10,957 bases of DNA from contig JAJTHU010000321.1 in the NCBI GenBank assembly GCA_021300055.1, positions 1-10,957 of the forward strand, in the 5' to 3' direction. The DNA comes from Nitrosomonadaceae bacterium (GTDB taxonomy: Bacteria; Pseudomonadota; Gammaproteobacteria; Burkholderiales; Usitatibacteraceae). Every line of letters starts with the position of its first letter. Position 1 is the first letter of the stretch. This document shows positions 1-6,206 of the stretch, piece by piece. The position numbers and the translations under genes are program-made. The notes under the pieces were generated by a model that saw only the letters and a program-made list of their open reading frames with translations, had not been told where the DNA came from and ran no database searches.

Positions 1-540
1 CACGATTGGGTGTGACGCCGCCGCAGCGAAAACCCACTGCCACTCGCCAAGTGGCAGCGTTGCGTAGCCACCGCCCGAGGGTATGTTGGCGCTAGCGCCA
101 ATGATCATGTCGGCGCGCCCACCTACCAAGGCATCCCAGGTGCCACCCAGCACCTCCGTCGACAACCGTATCCGCGTTCCGGTGCGTTGCGCGACAAACC
201 GTTCAACCAGCGGGAATAGCGCCTCCTCGCCGATGATCGTGTCTACGGCGATGCGAAGCTCGGTCTCCCAGCCTCGCGCCACCTGCTGGATGCGATTCTC
301 CAAGTCTTTCGCGGCGCGCAGCAGTGTGCGCCCCTCATTCAGAAGCTCGTGTCCAGCGGGGGTGAGGACCGCTCGGCGACCGACGCGCTCAAAAAGGGCG
401 ACACCCAGATCCCCTTCCAGCTGCTGCACGGTATAGCTCAGCGCTGACGGGACGCGGTGCATTTCGGTTGCCGCCCGGGCGAACGAGCCATTGCGCGCGA
501 TGGCGTCGAGCACGGACAGGGCGTCAAGCGAGATTTTCAT
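1..540 (-). CDS. LysR-family transcriptional regulator, YhaJ-like (C-terminus cut by window edge)
   Basis: The minus strand is open from ATG at 540 to the left edge, giving 180 codons without a stop. The N-terminus has the LysR winged helix-turn-helix: SFARAATEMHRVPSALSYTV (about residues 19-38) is followed by QQLEGDLGVALFERVGRRAV, with the usual L-F-R pattern. The RVPSALSYT helix, the GR-LL-AA linker and the ARGWE-EL start of the effector domain resemble E. coli YhaJ as I remember it. From about residue 94 the periplasmic-binding-protein-like effector domain begins; its second half is outside the window. The family normally has about 300 residues, so roughly 120 are missing. The gene is divergent from the pirin gene at 820, the usual LysR layout for controlling neighbour and self, and E. 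coli yhaJ also neighbours a pirin gene (yhaK). No Shine-Dalgarno is visible: a CCCTTCCCCC run precedes the ATG, and no better in-frame start was found upstream. Confidence 0.93.
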   Translation of the reverse strand, partial: MKISLDALSVLDAIARNGSFARAATEMHRVPSALSYTVQQLEGDLGVALFERVGRRAVLTPAGHELLNEGRTLLRAAKDLENRIQQVARGWETELRIAVDTIIGEEALFPLVERFVAQRTGTRIRLSTEVLGGTWDALVGGRADMIIGASANIPSGGGYATLPLGEWQWVFAAAASHPIV

Positions 541-591
541 GGGGGAAGGGACGTGTCAGCACCATGCAGACGACTGGCACCGCCTATTTAA

Positions 592-606
592 TCAAAATAT
601 TTGAAT
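592..606. promoter_or_regulatory. Candidate LysR box 1 (TCAA-N5-TTGA)
   Basis: The sequence TCAAAATATTTGAAT contains a dyad, TCAAA-ATA-TTTGA, at 592-604 that fits the T-N11-A LysR motif exactly. It lies 52 bp from the LysR start codon. A second copy at 704-718 matches it at 13 of 15 positions. Binding by the adjacent regulator is inferred. Confidence 0.5.
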
Positions 607-703
607 AGATAAGTCGAAATTATCCGCTTGTCCTGCGGTGTATTCAACCACAACATAGCTCTTTCAATCGAAATAAACCTTGGTTTTTTTGCGGGGATTA
701 ACC

Positions 704-718
704 TCAAAAAACTTGAAT
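704..718. promoter_or_regulatory. Candidate LysR box 2 (TCAA-N5-TTGA)
   Basis: The sequence TCAAAAAACTTGAAT has the half-sites TCAA and TTGA with five bases between them, again T-N11-A. It agrees with box 1 at 13 of 15 positions and lies about 100 bp before the pirin start codon. That the LysR protein binds here is inference. Confidence 0.5.
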
Positions 719-819
719 TTTTAGACGCATCAGGGTGGGGCGGGCGCGGATCGGCCTGCAAATAAGCGAACGCGCCGCCCCGAAGTGCCCGACGCGTGCG
801 GACAGTAAGGAGAGCAAAC

Positions 820-1518
820 ATGATGGAACTACGTCGATCCCAAGAACGCGGCTACGCCGACCACGGCTGGCTGAAGAGTTACCACAGCTTTTCGTTCGCC
901 GATTACTACGATCCCCAGTTCATGAACTTTGGACCGCTGCGCGTCATTAATGAAGACCGTATCGCAGCGGGGATGGGCTTTGGAACCCACGGCCACCAGA
1001 ACATGGAGATCATCAGCTACGTGCTCGATGGTGCGCTCGCGCATAAGGACAGCATGGGCAATGGCTCGTCGATTCGCCCCGGCGATGTGCAGCGCATGAG
1101 TGCTGGCACAGGCGTGATGCACTCTGAGTTCAACCATGCGCGCGACCAGACGACGCACTTCTTGCAAATCTGGATTCAACCGAACCAGTTCGGCATCCCG
1201 CCATCGTACGAAGAAAAGCATTTCGGTGAAGCTGAGAAGCGCGGCAAGCTGCGCGTCATTGCCGCGCCCGATGCGCGCGATGGCGCCGTGAAACTACACG
1301 CTGACGCCACGATCTACGCCGGACTCTTTGACGGCGCCGAGAAAGTCACGCTGAGTATTCCAGCTGGGCGGCGCGCGTATGTGCATGTTGCACGGGGGGC
1401 ACTCACGGTAAACGGACAGCAGCTCGTTGCTGGCGACGCCTTGAAGCTCGTTGATGTTGATGCTGTGTCCTTGTCAGGTGGCGTGGCCGCCGAAGTGCTG
1501 GTCTTCGACCTCGCTTGA
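820..1518 (+). CDS. Pirin-family bicupin protein, YhhW type
   Basis: This 232-residue protein matches the E. coli YhhW type of pirin in length and layout. It opens with a GYADHGWLKSYHSFSFADYY segment and has the first-cupin metal motif GFGTHGHQNMEI, with His57 and His59. His101 and Glu103 follow in SAGTGVMHSEFN. These four residues are the metal ligands of characterised pirins. The second, C-terminal cupin has lost such ligands, which is usual. YhhW and YhaK are cytoplasmic; YhhW has quercetin 2,3-dioxygenase activity in vitro, but the natural substrate is unsettled. The ATG at 820 is chosen because AAGGAG (807-812) lies seven bases upstream. A GTG at 796 is in frame but has no such site. The gene is first in a co-directional series and divergent from the LysR gene, so it is the likeliest LysR target. 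Confidence 0.93.
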   Translation: MMELRRSQERGYADHGWLKSYHSFSFADYYDPQFMNFGPLRVINEDRIAAGMGFGTHGHQNMEIISYVLDGALAHKDSMGNGSSIRPGDVQRMSAGTGVMHSEFNHARDQTTHFLQIWIQPNQFGIPPSYEEKHFGEAEKRGKLRVIAAPDARDGAVKLHADATIYAGLFDGAEKVTLSIPAGRRAYVHVARGALTVNGQQLVAGDALKLVDVDAVSLSGGVAAEVLVFDLA

Positions 1519-1544
1519 ATCTTCGACTTCAGGAAAGCCAGAGC

Positions 1545-2429
1545 ATGCGAGCCATTGAGCGCGTCATTCAAGCGCACCGCGCACCGGTCGGTACGTTCTC
1601 CGTACTACGTGCGTTGCCAGACCGTCAGCGCCGATCCATCGGCCCATGGGTGTTCCTCGATCATTTCGGTCCGTTTCGCGTCAAGCCCGGTGAGGATGGG
1701 GTTGGTCCGCATCCGCACGCCGGAATCGAAACGGTGACGTACCTGTTTTCGGGGCGAAACGAGCACCTGGACTCCGCCGGGCACCGCGGTATTGTTGGAC
1801 CAGGTGGTGCACAGTGGATGACCTCTGGCCGAGGCATCGTCCATGCAGAGTATCCGCTGCCAGAAAATGAGGCCGAGATGACGCAGCACGGCCTTCAGCT
1901 GTGGACCACGCTGCCGCGCGCCCTCAAATCGATGGCGCCGCGCTATCAGCGAATTGAGGCCGCTGATATTCCGGTAGTCACCGTTGGTGGCAGCACCGTA
2001 CACGTCGTCGCCGGTGAATTTGTGGGCGACGAAAGTGCTTCTTCACGCGCGACTGCAGGGCCGGCCGAGGTGCTCATGCCGACCCTGCTCTGGCATGTGA
2101 CCATCGCGCCCGAAGCGCGCTTTGTTTGCCGCGTACCAAGTGGTTTTGAGCTCGGCGCTTACGTGGTTGGCGGGCGCGGCGGCTTCTCCGCCGGGCTGCA
2201 GCGCGTCGAGCGCGGCGCGCTGGTTGTGTACGCAGATGTGTCAACGACGGATGGCCCTAGCGAAGTCGAAATCGTGAACACCGGCCGTGAGTCGCTTGAA
2301 GTGATGCTGCTTGGCGGCGCGCCTGCCGAAGGGCCACTCGTATTCCACGGCCCGTTTGTCATGAACAGCGTCGACGACGTACGCGCGGCTGAGAAGCGCT
2401 ACCTCAGCGGGCAGATGGGGGCGCTGTGA
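1545..2429 (+). CDS. Pirin family protein (full-length, with Pirin_C domain)
   Basis: This second pirin, of 294 residues, differs clearly from the gene before it. The N-terminal cupin holds VGPHPHAGIETVTYLFSG with His56 and His58, and SGRGIVHAEYP with His100 and Glu102, matching the metal ligands of human pirin. The C-terminal half (about residues 170-285) resembles the Pirin_C cupin and ends with the typical PLVFHGPFVMNS segment. Proposed roles for the family include quercetinase-like dioxygenase and metal-dependent redox sensor; the sequence does not decide between them. ATG 1545 is preceded by AGGAAAG at 1531-1537. An in-frame TTG at 1515 overlapping the upstream stop is less likely. The gap to the first pirin gene is 26 bp, so the two are probably co-transcribed. 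Confidence 0.93.
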   Translation: MRAIERVIQAHRAPVGTFSVLRALPDRQRRSIGPWVFLDHFGPFRVKPGEDGVGPHPHAGIETVTYLFSGRNEHLDSAGHRGIVGPGGAQWMTSGRGIVHAEYPLPENEAEMTQHGLQLWTTLPRALKSMAPRYQRIEAADIPVVTVGGSTVHVVAGEFVGDESASSRATAGPAEVLMPTLLWHVTIAPEARFVCRVPSGFELGAYVVGGRGGFSAGLQRVERGALVVYADVSTTDGPSEVEIVNTGRESLEVMLLGGAPAEGPLVFHGPFVMNSVDDVRAAEKRYLSGQMGAL

Positions 2430-2461
2430 TGGAGGCTTTGTCCAAACGCTGAGCTTTTCGC

Positions 2462-2484
2462 GAGTGCGGCTGAACATCGCACTC
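2462..2484. repeat. Inverted repeat GAGTGCG/CGCACTC
   Basis: A perfect 7-bp stem with a 9-nt loop sits in the 103-bp gap between the second pirin and the first YceI gene. A T-rich tract (about 2503-2514) begins 18 bases after the stem, too far for a canonical intrinsic terminator. It could be an attenuating hairpin, an mRNA processing or stability element, or an operator. Confidence 0.35.
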
Positions 2485-2532
2485 ACCTCGTTGTCTGATT
2501 GGTTTCTTTTTTCTCACTAAGGAGTTAAACGC

Positions 2533-3195
2533 ATGATGAATACCTTCAATCGCGGCCTGAAGCTCGCCGTATTTGCCCCTGCAGTGTTGAGCGCGGCCGT
2601 TGCTGCCTCCATCCTGACGACGCCAGCAATTGCACAGAGCGGCGCGCCGTTCAGCAAAGAGTTCTCCGCGCAACCAGCCGGTGAATACGTGCTCGACAAA
2701 GCACACGCCTCTGTCACATGGCGCATTTCGCACTTGGGCTTGTCGCAGTACACAGCACGCTTTGACAAGATGGACGGCAAGATGAACTTCGCTTCAGGTC
2801 AGCCAAACGCCAGCAGCGTTGAATTCACCATCGACGCGACGTCGATTAACACCGGACTCGCACCGTTCAATAAGAAGCTGCAAGGTGCCGAATATTTCGC
2901 CGCTGAGAAGAACCCGAACATCACCTTCAAGTCCACCAAGATCGAACCGATGCCGAACAACAAGTTTCGGATGACAGGCGACATGACCTTGCGTGGCGTG
3001 ACCAAGCCGATGGTTTGGGATGTCACGTTCAACGGCGGTCTCTACAACAACTTCGCGCAAGCGCACGCCGTGGGTTTCTCAGCGAAGGGCATCGTTAAGC
3101 GCTCGGAATGGGGCATGAAAGAACTCATCCCGATGATTGGTGATGATGTCGAAGTGCTGGTTGAAGTTGAATTCAACCGCCGCCCACAGAACTAA
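2533..3195 (+). CDS. yceI: YceI-family periplasmic lipid/polyisoprenoid-binding protein
   Basis: This 220-residue protein starts with a signal peptide: a basic NRGLK segment, then a hydrophobic alanine-rich stretch, and probable cleavage after AIA (residue 34). The mature part is a YceI lipocalin-like beta barrel. It has YVLDKAHASVTWRISHLG near the start, KNPNITFKST in the middle, and the hallmark GDMTLRGVTKPMVWDV around residues 149-164. YceI proteins are periplasmic and bind long isoprenoid lipids such as quinone-like polyprenyl chains; what this one binds is not shown by the sequence. TAAGGAG (2518-2524) precedes the start by 8 bases; the ATG at 2536 is an equally possible start. The next gene is a cytochrome b561, repeating the E. 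coli yceI-yceJ pairing. Confidence 0.94.
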   Translation: MMNTFNRGLKLAVFAPAVLSAAVAASILTTPAIAQSGAPFSKEFSAQPAGEYVLDKAHASVTWRISHLGLSQYTARFDKMDGKMNFASGQPNASSVEFTIDATSINTGLAPFNKKLQGAEYFAAEKNPNITFKSTKIEPMPNNKFRMTGDMTLRGVTKPMVWDVTFNGGLYNNFAQAHAVGFSAKGIVKRSEWGMKELIPMIGDDVEVLVEVEFNRRPQN

Positions 3196-3222
3196 AGCCG
3201 CCCACGTTCTGAGAGACACAAC

Positions 3223-3777
3223 ATGTCAGGCTCATCCTCATCGCCGCACTACACCAACACCGCGATCGTTCTGCACTGGGTGATGGCGCTGTCCATATTT
3301 GCGGCGTTGGCGATGGGCCTGTACATGGTGGACTTGCGCATTAGTCCGCAAAAGCTTCAGCTTTACTCGTGGCACAAGTGGCTAGGCATCACGATCTTTA
3401 TCCTCGCTGCGATTCGCTTGCTGTGGCGCTTGCGCTACGCGCCACCAGCCGAGCCGCACATGCCAGCCTGGCAACAGCAAGCCGCGCGTTGGGGTCACCG
3501 TTTGTTTTATGTGATGTTCTTTGCGATTCCGCTCTCGGGCTGGCTGTTCTCGTCGGCCAAGGGTTTTCCCACCGTTTACCTGGGATTGTTCCCGCTGCCT
3601 GATCTCGTTGACAAGAACGAAGAGCTCGCAACAGTCTTTAAGGCGATACATCGATACGCCGGTTACGCGCTTGGTGTGATGGTGTTGGGGCACATCGCTG
3701 CCGCGATCCAGCACGAACTCGCCACACCCAAGCAAATGCTGCGGCGCATGTTGCCCGCAGCGCTATTCAAAAAATGA
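3223..3777 (+). CDS. Cytochrome b561 (YceJ/CybB-like, di-heme membrane protein)
   Basis: This 184-residue inner-membrane protein has four hydrophobic segments (about 13-35, 51-70, 91-110 and 144-163). Four histidines sit where bacterial cytochrome b561 binds two hemes b: His18 (IVLHWVMA), His51 (YSWHKWLG), His143 (AIHRYAGY) and His157 (VLGHIAAA). This spacing is close to E. coli CybB (His13, 45, 137, 151). CybB oxidises ubiquinol and passes electrons to superoxide; quinol oxidase or quinone reductase activity at the membrane is therefore the plausible role, inferred from the family. The ribosome binding site is weak (GAGAGA at 3211-3216). The gap to the upstream YceI gene is 27 bp and to the downstream YceI gene 22 bp, placing this electron carrier between two periplasmic lipid-binding proteins. 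Confidence 0.94.
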   Translation: MSGSSSSPHYTNTAIVLHWVMALSIFAALAMGLYMVDLRISPQKLQLYSWHKWLGITIFILAAIRLLWRLRYAPPAEPHMPAWQQQAARWGHRLFYVMFFAIPLSGWLFSSAKGFPTVYLGLFPLPDLVDKNEELATVFKAIHRYAGYALGVMVLGHIAAAIQHELATPKQMLRRMLPAALFKK

Positions 3778-3799
3778 GCATCCAGTAAGGAGACGCACG

Positions 3800-4375
3800 A
3801 TGAACTATCGATACGCAATGACATTGCTTGCCGCTGCAAGCATGAGTATCGGGCTCGGGGTGAGCGGCATCACTGACGCCAACGCCGCCAATCTCAAACT
3901 CGACGCTGCCAAGAGCAGCCTCGAATTCAGCTTTTCGCAGCTCGGCGTACCGATGAAGGGCAAGTTCACCAAGTTCAGCGCGAATGTTTTCTTCGACGCC
4001 AAAAAGCCGGAAGCCACCAAGGCTGATTTCACGGTCGATCTGAACTCGGTGAGCCTCGGTGCGGCAGATTACGACGCTGAAACGAAGAGCCCGCTCTGGT
4101 TGAATACCCGCGCGTTTCCAAACGCTACGTTTGTCGCTGAGCGTGTTGCTTCGGTTGGGCCAGGACGCTTTGAAGCGACCGGCAAACTCAGCATCAAGGG
4201 CGCGACGCAACCAATCAAGGCAACGTTCACCTACACCGATGGTGCGAACCCGGTCGTGGAGGGAAGTTTCCCGATGAAGCGGCTCGCGTGGAAGATTGGC
4301 GATGGTGAGTGGAAAGATACCTCCATCGTTGCGGACGACGTCACCGTGCGTTTTCGCTTCGTTACCTCCAAATAA
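3800..4375 (+). CDS. Second YceI-family periplasmic protein
   Basis: This 191-residue protein has a signal peptide with likely cleavage after ANA (residue 29), followed by a YceI domain. Typical elements are NLKLDAAKSSLEFSFSQLGV at the start of the barrel, RAFPNATFVAE in the centre, TGKLSIKGATQPIKATFTY, and W-IGDGEWKDTSIVADDV near the end. It belongs to a different YceI subgroup from the first copy, since the SQLGVPMKGKFTKF segment replaces the SHLGLSQYTARFDKM pattern. It is therefore not a recent tandem duplicate. TAAGGAG (3786-3792) precedes ATG by seven bases. It presumably sits in the periplasm beside the cytochrome b561 and may bring or receive an isoprenoid ligand; that is inference from the family and the gene order. 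Confidence 0.92.
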   Translation: MNYRYAMTLLAAASMSIGLGVSGITDANAANLKLDAAKSSLEFSFSQLGVPMKGKFTKFSANVFFDAKKPEATKADFTVDLNSVSLGAADYDAETKSPLWLNTRAFPNATFVAERVASVGPGRFEATGKLSIKGATQPIKATFTYTDGANPVVEGSFPMKRLAWKIGDGEWKDTSIVADDVTVRFRFVTSK

Positions 4376-4396
4376 AGAAAAACAGACAGGGACATC

Positions 4397-4975
4397 ATGA
4401 CCACTCAGATCATCGCGTTTGCCGGATCGGTTCGCAAACACTCCATGAATCGCGCAGCGCTTGGCCTCGCTGTTGAGGGCGCGCAAGCAGCCGGTGCGTC
4501 CGTTGAAGTGATCGAACTCGCCGCATATCCGATGCCGCTTTACGATGCTGATTGGCACGCGGCAAATGGTGTGCCCGAGAGCACGCGCGCCTTGCGCGAA
4601 AAGATGCGCACCGCGGCAGGGCTGCTCATCGCAAGCCCTGAGTACAACTCATCGCTTACGCCGCTACTGAAGAACACCATCGATTGGTTATCGCAGTCGG
4701 TTGAAACTGGTCTGGGTGCGGGTGGCGGGCGCATGCCGTTTGATGGCAAGGTGGCGGGGCTGCTCGGTGCTTCTGCGGGTGCGTTCGGCGCGATCCGCGC
4801 ACTGCCGCACGTGAGTTTCATCCTGAGCAACTTGGGATGCGTTGTGTTGCCCGTGGTCGCTGTGCCGGGCGCGGACAAGCTCTTCGACGCCGAGGGCCGC
4901 GTGGCGAACGAGCGCGCTGCAAGCGGACTGCGCAAACTGGGTACATCCGTCGCAACCTTTGCGGCGCCTCGATAG
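4397..4975 (+). CDS. NADPH-dependent FMN reductase (flavodoxin-like quinone/azo/chromate reductase family)
   Basis: This 192-residue protein has the fold and motifs of the NADPH-dependent FMN reductase family. The phosphate loop is AGSVRKHSMNRA (residues 9-20), binding the FMN phosphate. The second flavin motif is SPEYNSSLTPLLKNTIDWLS (80-99). A glycine-rich GLLGASAGAFGAIRAL segment follows at about residues 121-136. Relatives such as ChrR and YieF reduce quinones, chromate and azo dyes with NAD(P)H; two-electron quinone reduction would fit the neighbouring quinone-linked genes. No signal peptide is visible, so it is cytoplasmic. Its start lies 21 bp after the second YceI gene, with AGGGA at 4388-4392 only four bases upstream. 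Its TAG stop is inside the inverted repeat at 4970-4988. Exact substrate unknown. Confidence 0.92.
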   Translation: MTTQIIAFAGSVRKHSMNRAALGLAVEGAQAAGASVEVIELAAYPMPLYDADWHAANGVPESTRALREKMRTAAGLLIASPEYNSSLTPLLKNTIDWLSQSVETGLGAGGGRMPFDGKVAGLLGASAGAFGAIRALPHVSFILSNLGCVVLPVVAVPGADKLFDAEGRVANERAASGLRKLGTSVATFAAPR

Positions 4976-5008
4976 CGACTCGCTATTGATCCGATTGGAA
5001 GGATTCAT
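4970..5008 (+). promoter_or_regulatory. OxyR-like motif overlapping an inverted repeat, upstream of dps
   Basis: ATAG (4972-4975), N7, CTAT (4983-4986), N7, ATTG (4994-4997), N7, TCAT (5005-5008) follows the OxyR spacing of four tetranucleotides ATAG-CTAT-ATAG-CTAT. It matches 13 of the 16 core bases; the internal T and A positions are mostly not conserved. It ends on the first base of the candidate -35 box of dps. The left half is also a perfect 6-bp stem (ATAGCG-ACT-CGCTAT, extendable by two pairs, one a G-T) without a T tract, so a hairpin role is the alternative. Confidence 0.4.
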
Positions 5009-5036
5009 TGGTAATCGGCGTACGGCTACGTAAAGT
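5008..5036 (+). promoter_or_regulatory. Candidate sigma70 promoter for dps
   Basis: TTGGTA (5008-5013) and TAAAGT (5031-5036) are separated by exactly 17 bp. Each matches the consensus at four of six positions. Transcription would begin near 5043, leaving a leader of about 27 nt that contains the AGGAGG site (5059-5064). Two moderate boxes at ideal spacing are suggestive only. Confidence 0.4.
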
Positions 5037-5069
5037 ATCAAGATCAACATCACCGAGCAGGAGGCCGGA

Positions 5070-5552
5070 ATGGCTAAGCGATACGAAACCAAAATCGATA
5101 TGGGTAAGAAACAGCGTGAAGCAGTCACCAAGCTGTTGAACGTGCGCCTTGCAGATGCCATCGATCTCTCGTTGGCGGGCAAGCAGGCTCATTGGAATGT
5201 CAAGGGGCCCAACTTTCTGTCTTTACACGAATTGTTCGACAAGATTGTCGGTGCGGCGCAAGGCTGGGTTGACGACATCGCTGAACGCGCGATCGCGTTA
5301 GGCGGCCACGCGAGCGGCACCGTACAAGTTGTGGCCAAATCGAGTACGCTGAAGGCTTACCCCGTCGGCATCACGGCGTCGACTGACCATTTAGAGGCGA
5401 TGGCGACAACCCTCGCGCAATTCGGCAAACTGGTGCGCGCAGCGATCGATGAGGCGGACAAACTTGGCGACGCTGACACGGCGGATCTCTTCACAGGGAT
5501 TTCGACCGACGTCGACAAATACCTTTGGTTCGTCGAAGCGCACTTGCAGTAA
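5070..5552 (+). CDS. dps: Dps-family DNA-binding ferritin-like protein
   Basis: At 160 residues this is close to E. coli Dps in size. The ferroxidase ligands are all present with the right spacing: His41 (KQAHWNVKG), His53 and Asp57 (LHELFDKI), Asp68 and Glu72 (WVDDIAERA). They correspond to E. coli His51, His63, Asp67, Asp78 and Glu82. Dps proteins form 12-subunit shells that oxidise Fe(II) with hydrogen peroxide and store the iron, protecting DNA. The short N-terminal tail MAKRYETKIDMGKKQRE has six Lys or Arg residues and could contact DNA. AGGAGG (5059-5064) precedes the ATG by five bases. The gene follows the FMN reductase by 94 bp and probably has its own promoter, with a possible OxyR site next to it. 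Confidence 0.95.
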   Translation: MAKRYETKIDMGKKQREAVTKLLNVRLADAIDLSLAGKQAHWNVKGPNFLSLHELFDKIVGAAQGWVDDIAERAIALGGHASGTVQVVAKSSTLKAYPVGITASTDHLEAMATTLAQFGKLVRAAIDEADKLGDADTADLFTGISTDVDKYLWFVEAHLQ

Positions 5553-5599
5553 ATAGCAGTCCGTCGTTACCAATTTCTTAACCTTTCGCGAGCGTCCCC

Positions 5600-5971
5600 A
5601 TGGCCGTCCTAGAACTCACCAAAGAAAATTTCAACGCCACTATCGAAGGTGGCAAGACGGTCATCATTGACTTCTGGGCGCGTTGGTGTGGCCCGTGTCG
5701 CGCGTTTGCGCCGACGTTTGAGGCTGTGTCTGAAGAATTCCCAGACGTGGTGTTCGCGAAGATCAATACCGAGGAAGAACAAGAACTCGGTGCCGCGTTC
5801 AATATCCGCTCGATCCCCACCTTGATGGTGTTCCGCGAACAAGTCATTTTGTTTTCGCAGGCGGGCATGTTGCCAAAGTCGGCGTTGCAGGAAGTCGTAC
5901 GCAAATCCCAAGAGCTCGACATGAGCAAGGTGCACGCCGAAATCGCGCAGCAAAGCGCCACCACGAACTAG
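5600..5971 (+). CDS. Thioredoxin-family protein with WCGPC active site
   Basis: This 123-residue protein has a thioredoxin fold with the active site DFWARWCGPCRAFAP (residues 24-38), so the reactive cysteines are Cys30 and Cys33. Buried Asp24 and the cis-proline Pro73 (RSIPTLMVF) are in place. It has no signal peptide, indicating cytoplasmic disulfide reduction. The C-terminus runs about 15 residues past the usual end of the fold (SKVHAEIAQQSATTN), and the N-terminal zinc domain of TrxC is absent. The ATG at 5600 has no strong Shine-Dalgarno, unlike its neighbours. It starts 47 bp after dps and may be co-transcribed with it. A strong hairpin terminator follows at 6058-6094. It could be a specialised thioredoxin rather than the main TrxA. 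Confidence 0.93.
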   Translation: MAVLELTKENFNATIEGGKTVIIDFWARWCGPCRAFAPTFEAVSEEFPDVVFAKINTEEEQELGAAFNIRSIPTLMVFREQVILFSQAGMLPKSALQEVVRKSQELDMSKVHAEIAQQSATTN

Positions 5972-6057
5972 TCACAGACCGCGCGGCGATTTGCGCATTG
6001 CGCGCCAAGTTCCACTGCACGCGGTGCGCGTGCCGGATTTGCAAAGTCCTTAATCGG

Positions 6058-6115
6058 CGGGTGTTTTCGGGCAAAAAATGCCTGAAAACGCCCGTCTTTG
6101 CTTGGGTTTGTTTTT
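6058..6115 (+). terminator. Rho-independent-type terminator after the thioredoxin gene
   Basis: A 16-bp stem pairs 6058-6073 with 6079-6094. It contains two G-T wobbles and has a loop of five A. The top of the stem reads GTTTTCGGGCA and the return arm TGCCTGAAAAC. A T-rich but interrupted stretch (TCTTTGCTTGGGTTTGTTTTT) follows. It lies about 87 bp after the thioredoxin stop and before putA. The stem is strong; the T tract is imperfect. Confidence 0.7.
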
Positions 6116-6177
6116 CGCAAACGGGCCGCGTATTGGGCCCTGCGTCCTCCCTTGGCACGCATCAAGCGCAACTGAAG

Positions 6178-6186
6178 TGCCATAAT
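6178..6186 (+). promoter_or_regulatory. Candidate extended -10 promoter for putA
   Basis: TGCCATAAT matches an extended -10 (TGN followed by a hexamer with five of six TATAAT bases). Transcription would begin near 6193, giving a leader of about 14 nt with no Shine-Dalgarno. No -35 box lies at normal spacing; TTGGCA at 6152-6157 is 23 bp away. The hexamer is inside the short dyad AGTGC-N8-GCACT (6176-6193), a possible operator. Confidence 0.35.
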
Positions 6187-6206
6187 CCGCACTCTTTTTT
6201 GCGCGG

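Larger units (their letters stand above)
541..819. promoter_or_regulatory. Divergent promoter region between LysR and pirin genes
   Basis: This 279-bp spacer is AT-rich between about 586 and 725 and lies between two divergent genes. I found no convincing coding sequence in it. It contains two related LysR-type boxes (listed separately) and the ribosome binding site of the pirin gene. A smaller inverted repeat, TTTC-AATC-GAAA, is at about 662-673. I could not pick a convincing -35/-10 pair for either direction. Confidence 0.6.

Noticed and set aside
588..821. 77-residue open frame on the minus strand across the LysR-pirin spacer
   Set aside because: It crosses the AT-rich divergent promoter region and the pirin ribosome binding site, has no family resemblance and no ribosome binding site of its own.
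2491..2520. Possible -35/-10 promoter before the first YceI gene (TTGTCT and CACTAA)
   Set aside because: The -10 candidate matches only two of six consensus bases; the T-rich tract is not enough to support a promoter.
3767..4558. 263-residue open frame on the minus strand
   Set aside because: It is antisense to the second YceI gene and parts of its neighbours, all of which have clear families, signal peptides and ribosome binding sites. Its translation resembles no family I know.
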